NCBI RefSeq assembly: GCF_003219795.1
Contig: NZ_QJVC01000002.1
Span: 228,092-292,091, forward strand
Direction of reading: 5' to 3'
Length of the DNA stretch: 64,000 nt
DNA from: Arthrobacter psychrolactophilus
GTDB taxonomy: Bacteria > Actinomycetota > Actinomycetes > Actinomycetales > Micrococcaceae
Shown here one piece after another: positions 60,539 through 64,000 of the stretch. Position numbers and translations under genes: made by a program. Position 1 is the first letter of the stretch. Each line of letters begins with the position of its first letter. Under the pieces are notes generated by a model. That model did not search any database. It worked only from the letters and a program-made list of their open reading frames with translations, and had not been told where the DNA came from.

Positions 60539-63151
60539 ATGAGCGCTTTTGATTTTGGTGAGGTAGCCGCACTCATAAACCGCCCGGCTCGGGTGCCTAA
60601 TGGCCACTCCACCATTGCTCGTCCGCGCCTTATAGAGCTCATCAACACTGGATCAGCGTCAGCCCTGTGTATTCTCCGGGGACCCCGCAATCAAGGCAAA
60701 TCAATTGCCCTTAGCCAGTGGGCGCAACAAACAGAGCGTGAGCTTGTTTGGCTTCATCTGACTAAAGAATCTGCACATGCTGAGCTCTTTTGGAGACAAC
60801 TCCACATGGCGCTGGAGTCGAAAAGCACCGTCTTTCCAGGAGAGTCGAGTAGGAACTCCGAGTCACAGTTTGATTCATTGGATCATGCCCGCTTGCTAGC
60901 TGCTCGGCTCAACGGCTCGGCTCCGTTCACCCTTGTGATCGAAGATTTTCACTGGGCCCATGAATCAGATGTGCAGCGAGGCCTCATTGAACTCTTAGAA
61001 TTGGCCCCCGATCTCAATATCATTATTGCCGCTCGATCCCCCCTGGAGATTGAGTCGAACTATTCCACCTATGCCACAGATGTCCATGTCATCGGCCATA
61101 AGAGTCTCCAGTTCACCGATGCGGAATCGGCCCTATTTCATGCCGGAACCGCATTGGAACCCGTCAGTGACAGGCTCAATGAGCGACTGCACCACTCGCC
61201 AGTCCTTCATAAGGCAGCTAGACTCGCTGCCACAGAGGCTCCGAGGAACACGGTTGATCTGGTCGAGGATATTGTCCTAATAATTACCGCTTCACTGCAT
61301 GAACAAGTCAACGCTCAATTGATCCATCCCCGTGACAGTGCTCTTCGAGGTTTCATGGCTGCAACTGTCGAGTTGAAGTATTTCGATGTGGAATTGGCTC
61401 AGGCCGTGGTCCCAGACTGCCCGAATCCGGAAGCAATGATCCGCCAACTAGTCGAGGACGGGGCATTACGGTCTTCTCCCCGTAATGGATCCGTTCGTAA
61501 CAGCTATCCCGGCATCGTGAGCGAGATTCTCACCGCTGCGTTATCTGCGGAAATTGCCGCTTGTCGGGAACATACCTTGACAGTGGCGGCGAGCATGGAA
61601 ATTGAGCGAGGAGACTATCTGCCGGCCTTCACCTACTCGGTGAGCAAAGGAGATTACCGCTTAGCCTCCAACATCATCCTGAACTCAGGACTGGACCTAC
61701 CTGCCGAAGAGCCCGATTGGTTCACCGCTGCACTGGAGACCATTCCATACACTCAAATCATCAAATACCCGCTCCTGTCGCTATCTCTTGGCCTGCTGTA
61801 CAACGGGAATAAGAGCACGCGATTCAAGGGCGCCGAGTACTTCACCCTAGCACTGGCCGCCTCAAAGGGTCTGGGTCATAACGTCCCCGCACATGAACGA
61901 ATGGCCTTGAACACGGCCCAGATAGTTGCGCTCCGGCTGACCGGCCAGTTCAAACTCTCCGCAGCCACAGCGCGCAACAGCCTCAAGGATCGCAGCGAAT
62001 TGCTGCTGGAGAATCGAGATCAGCTCGCGGCCTTTGAATCGGCAGTCTTGGCGCAGTGGGCGATCTCCCTCATCCACGTGGGTGATTTCATCACAGCCAC
62101 GACTGCTCTACATCAATCCGTTTCAACGGGACAGGCAGCCGGTGCTCGTCAGTCGGTCTTCTTTGCTACCTCATTGTTGGCTTATCGCTATGCGATTGAC
62201 GGTGACCTAGCTACGGCCGCCGAGTTCGCTGATTCGGCGCAGCGCGACTACGTGAACTCCCCCGGTACCGCACCGTACCAGCAAACGCCGTTGCAAATGA
62301 CGCTGGCCATGATCGAAATGGGGAATTTGCAGGCAGATAAGGCTTCCGAGCACCTCCGCCAGGTCATCTCCGAGACCGCTACTAGTGAATTCTGGGGCCG
62401 CATAAGGGTCATTGAAGCCCAGATTGACTTGCTGCGTGGCTACTCCGGAATTGCGACGGCCCGGTTAGATCTGGTCATGGCCAAAACTGAAGAGCTACCG
62501 ACACTAAACCCCATAGATGTTGCGGGTTTGACCATGGTCCGCTCTGCCTTGCTCTTGGCACGAGGCAACGCTACGGGTGCTGCAGCCATTTTGGGCAAGG
62601 CCTCATCAAAGAAGACGCCTCATAGGATCGCTCGAGCAAGGTTGAGCCTGTCTCTTAACCAGTCAGCTGAGGTTGTTGAAATCCTCAGCGCAGTGACGCG
62701 CCCCGAAACATCGCTGGAAGGGCTGCACATCTTGGTTCTTAGGACTGTTGCTCGCCTTCACCTACAAGATGCCGAATCACTTCGTGCGGATCTTGAAAAG
62801 ATCTCGGGCGCCATTGTGTCGCTCAAAAACCAGTGGCCACTAGCTCTACTCCCTAAAACCGAGTTAGAGCTTCTCAGGTCCGCGTGGCGTGAGTTGGGGA
62901 TACCTGAGCCAGAGACTCAGCTCCCGTCCGAAGCACCGATTCCTGACGCACTCTCACGCATCACGTTGCCTCCCCGTGAGGCGTCCATCCTGAAGACGTT
63001 GGCGGCTGTTTCCGACAGGGCCGAGATGGCACGTCTGCATGTTGTCAGCCTCGATACCATCAAGAGCCAGCTGCGCAGCTTGTATAAGAAGCTCGATGTT
63101 GGGACACGAGAAGATGCCCTCATAGTTGCTCACCGGGAGCACCTGCTCTAA
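60539..63151 (+). CDS. Large LuxR-type (MalT/LAL-like) ATP-binding transcriptional regulator
   Basis: About 870 residues: a P-loop ATPase domain near the N-terminus (Walker A GPRNQGKS at residues 48-55, Walker B LVIEDFHWA), a long helical TPR-like middle, and a C-terminal LuxR HTH (LPPREASILKTL then DTIKSQLRSLYKKLDVGTRE). This is the LAL/MalT architecture that couples ATP and an inducer to activation. The ATG at 60539 was chosen; a GTG at 60437 is also open but its extra 34 residues are not typical. It follows the seven-TM gene and faces the surface protein gene across a terminator. Confidence 0.85.
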   Translation: MSAFDFGEVAALINRPARVPNGHSTIARPRLIELINTGSASALCILRGPRNQGKSIALSQWAQQTERELVWLHLTKESAHAELFWRQLHMALESKSTVFPGESSRNSESQFDSLDHARLLAARLNGSAPFTLVIEDFHWAHESDVQRGLIELLELAPDLNIIIAARSPLEIESNYSTYATDVHVIGHKSLQFTDAESALFHAGTALEPVSDRLNERLHHSPVLHKAARLAATEAPRNTVDLVEDIVLIITASLHEQVNAQLIHPRDSALRGFMAATVELKYFDVELAQAVVPDCPNPEAMIRQLVEDGALRSSPRNGSVRNSYPGIVSEILTAALSAEIAACREHTLTVAASMEIERGDYLPAFTYSVSKGDYRLASNIILNSGLDLPAEEPDWFTAALETIPYTQIIKYPLLSLSLGLLYNGNKSTRFKGAEYFTLALAASKGLGHNVPAHERMALNTAQIVALRLTGQFKLSAATARNSLKDRSELLLENRDQLAAFESAVLAQWAISLIHVGDFITATTALHQSVSTGQAAGARQSVFFATSLLAYRYAIDGDLATAAEFADSAQRDYVNSPGTAPYQQTPLQMTLAMIEMGNLQADKASEHLRQVISETATSEFWGRIRVIEAQIDLLRGYSGIATARLDLVMAKTEELPTLNPIDVAGLTMVRSALLLARGNATGAAAILGKASSKKTPHRIARARLSLSLNQSAEVVEILSAVTRPETSLEGLHILVLRTVARLHLQDAESLRADLEKISGAIVSLKNQWPLALLPKTELELLRSAWRELGIPEPETQLPSEAPIPDALSRITLPPREASILKTLAAVSDRAEMARLHVVSLDTIKSQLRSLYKKLDVGTREDALIVAHREHLL

Positions 63152-63211
63152 AACTGAAGATGCGGCAGCTGCGTGAGCTATCCGCCGTCGAACTTTTTGT
63201 TGTACGAAAGT

Positions 63212-63257
63212 AAAAAGCTGGGGCCCTGATCCTTTCGGATCAGGGCCCCAGCTTTTT
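63212..63257. terminator. Strong bidirectional terminator
   Basis: A perfect 21-bp stem (AAAAAGCTGGGGCCCTGATCC... with its complement) has a TTTC loop and A/T runs at both ends. It lies between the convergent LuxR-type gene and the surface protein gene. Confidence 0.9.
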
Positions 63258-63271
63258 ACTTACCGCTCAGC

Positions 63272-64000
63272 CTAGTGACGGGCCGAGGAGGCTCGGCGGC
63301 GAGCAGCGAATGCCACGCCACCACCCAGCAGGGCCAGGAGCAAGCCGAAGAGCGTCAGCGATAGACCGCTGAAGCCCGTAGTGGCCAATGCGCCCTTGGC
63401 CGGAGCCGAGGTCTGTGCCGCGGTCTGTTCCGAGGGGGCGACAGTCGGGTCAACGACCGGTTCCACCGTCTGGTCCTCGGTCGGAATGACAGTACCGTCA
63501 GCGGTAATAAAACCGAAGTCCAGCGTCGCATCGCGATCGCCATCGTTGGTCAGGTTCCCCGAGGTGGCGGCCCAAGTCGAGGAGTCGCCTTCACGGTTGC
63601 CTTCGGTTTCCTTGGTCGGAAGGTAGGGAGCAAGCGCCTTCTTCGAAGCCTCCTGGTCAATCGTGACCGTGTAGGACTCACCGTCCTTGAGGACCGGCAG
63701 GTTTTCGAAGGAGTACTTACCGTTCTCATCCGTCGTAACAGGAGCAACCGGGTTACCAAATACATCAGTAACAGGCTTGCCGTCAGGATCAGTGATTGTC
63801 AGAACGACATCCTTGATGCCCTTCTCGTCCGGGTCCTGTGTACCGTTGCGGTTGTTATCAACCCAGACAAAGTCACCAACGGATACCTTCGGCTCGTCAG
63901 TCGGAGCAGGCGTCGTCGGCTCGTCAGTCGGAGCAGGCGTCGTCGGATCCTCAGTCGGAGCAGGCGTCGTCGGATCCTCAGTCGGAGCAGGCGTCGTCGG
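63272..64000 (-). CDS. Wall-anchored surface protein, LAxTG type, C-terminal part (5' end outside window)
   Basis: The 242 visible residues start inside a Pro/Thr-rich repeat (PTTPAPTDE and PTTPAPTED units). An SdrD B-like domain follows (VGDFVWVDNNRNGTQDPDEK to LDFGFITADG), then a spacer and a sorting signal: LATTG, a hydrophobic helix LTLFGLLLALLGGGVAFAA and the RRRASSARH tail. LAxTG is the substrate motif of class E sortases, so the protein is likely linked to the cell wall. The adhesive or enzymatic N-terminus is not in the window. Confidence 0.85.
   Translation of the reverse strand, partial: PTTPAPTEDPTTPAPTEDPTTPAPTDEPTTPAPTDEPKVSVGDFVWVDNNRNGTQDPDEKGIKDVVLTITDPDGKPVTDVFGNPVAPVTTDENGKYSFENLPVLKDGESYTVTIDQEASKKALAPYLPTKETEGNREGDSSTWAATSGNLTNDGDRDATLDFGFITADGTVIPTEDQTVEPVVDPTVAPSEQTAAQTSAPAKGALATTGFSGLSLTLFGLLLALLGGGVAFAARRRASSARH
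63893..64000. repeat. Four 27-bp tandem coding repeats
   Basis: Four consecutive 27-bp units (63893, 63920, 63947, 63974) encode the 9-residue PTTPAPT(D/E)(E/D) repeat on the minus strand. The first two are identical to each other, and so are the last two; the pairs differ by a few bases (ctcgtca against atcctca). The array runs to the window edge. Confidence 0.9.

Noticed and set aside
63893-64000. CRISPR-like repeat array
   Set aside because: The 27-bp units are directly adjacent without spacers and encode an in-frame Pro/Thr stalk.

Overview
The window looks like the chromosome of a high-GC Gram-positive actinobacterium of the Micrococcaceae (Arthrobacter-like). This rests on the Kgd-type fused 2-oxoglutarate dehydrogenase, the GuaB1 paralogue, the SigR/RsrA pair with a GGAAT-N18-GTT promoter, a SAM-IV riboswitch, a 24-residue bL37 ribosomal protein, DUF4193, Zur and an LAxTG (class E sortase type) surface protein. 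No rRNA, tRNA, CRISPR array, transposase or phage gene was recognised. The genus is inference.

Layout. 0-9.7 kb holds a cysteine synthase family tail, an MBL hydrolase, Zur with the ZnuABC zinc importer, a MarR/membrane protein pair with a double palindromic operator, two CNNM (CorC/HlyC) proteins, and SoxR with a flavin reductase under a textbook SoxR box. 9.7-31.7 kb is a large sugar-acid catabolic island, almost all on the minus strand. UxaC, UxuB, ManD, KdgK and Eda give a complete glucuronate to pyruvate plus glyceraldehyde-3-phosphate route, accompanied by two gluconokinases, a GH3 glycosidase, a GPH-type transporter, and an oligopeptide-type ABC importer in which one permease is fused to an ATPase. 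Two Gfo/Idh dehydrogenases are each paired with a xylose-isomerase-like TIM barrel. Two LacI regulators flank this second half. Shared 18-bp operators (TTGRCAACCGRTTGYCAA-like) lie upstream of most transcription units, and several supply the -35 element of a recognisable promoter.

Inside the island at 11.97-12.35 kb is a deletion scar: a GntR regulator without its DNA-binding half is joined head-on to the last ~32 codons of a second mannonate dehydratase gene.

33-51 kb is mostly core metabolism: an MFS exporter with MarR, GuaB1, Kgd, an SGNH hydrolase, DUF4097/PadR, bL37, a truncated haemoglobin, SigR/RsrA, DoxX, AroA, RsgA, HisN, and a SAM-IV-controlled class V aminotransferase-fold enzyme. 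51-58 kb has a BNR_4 protein, a methyltransferase, MntH/MntR with a DtxR-type box, and an acyl-CoA synthetase. 58-64 kb is less familiar: a small Cys/His protein, an HTH protein translationally coupled to a seven-TM protein, a large LuxR-type ATPase regulator, and the start-less C-terminal part of a wall-anchored repeat protein.

Two copies of a ~90-bp dispersed palindrome (3.03 and 48.55 kb) show compensatory changes in their stems.
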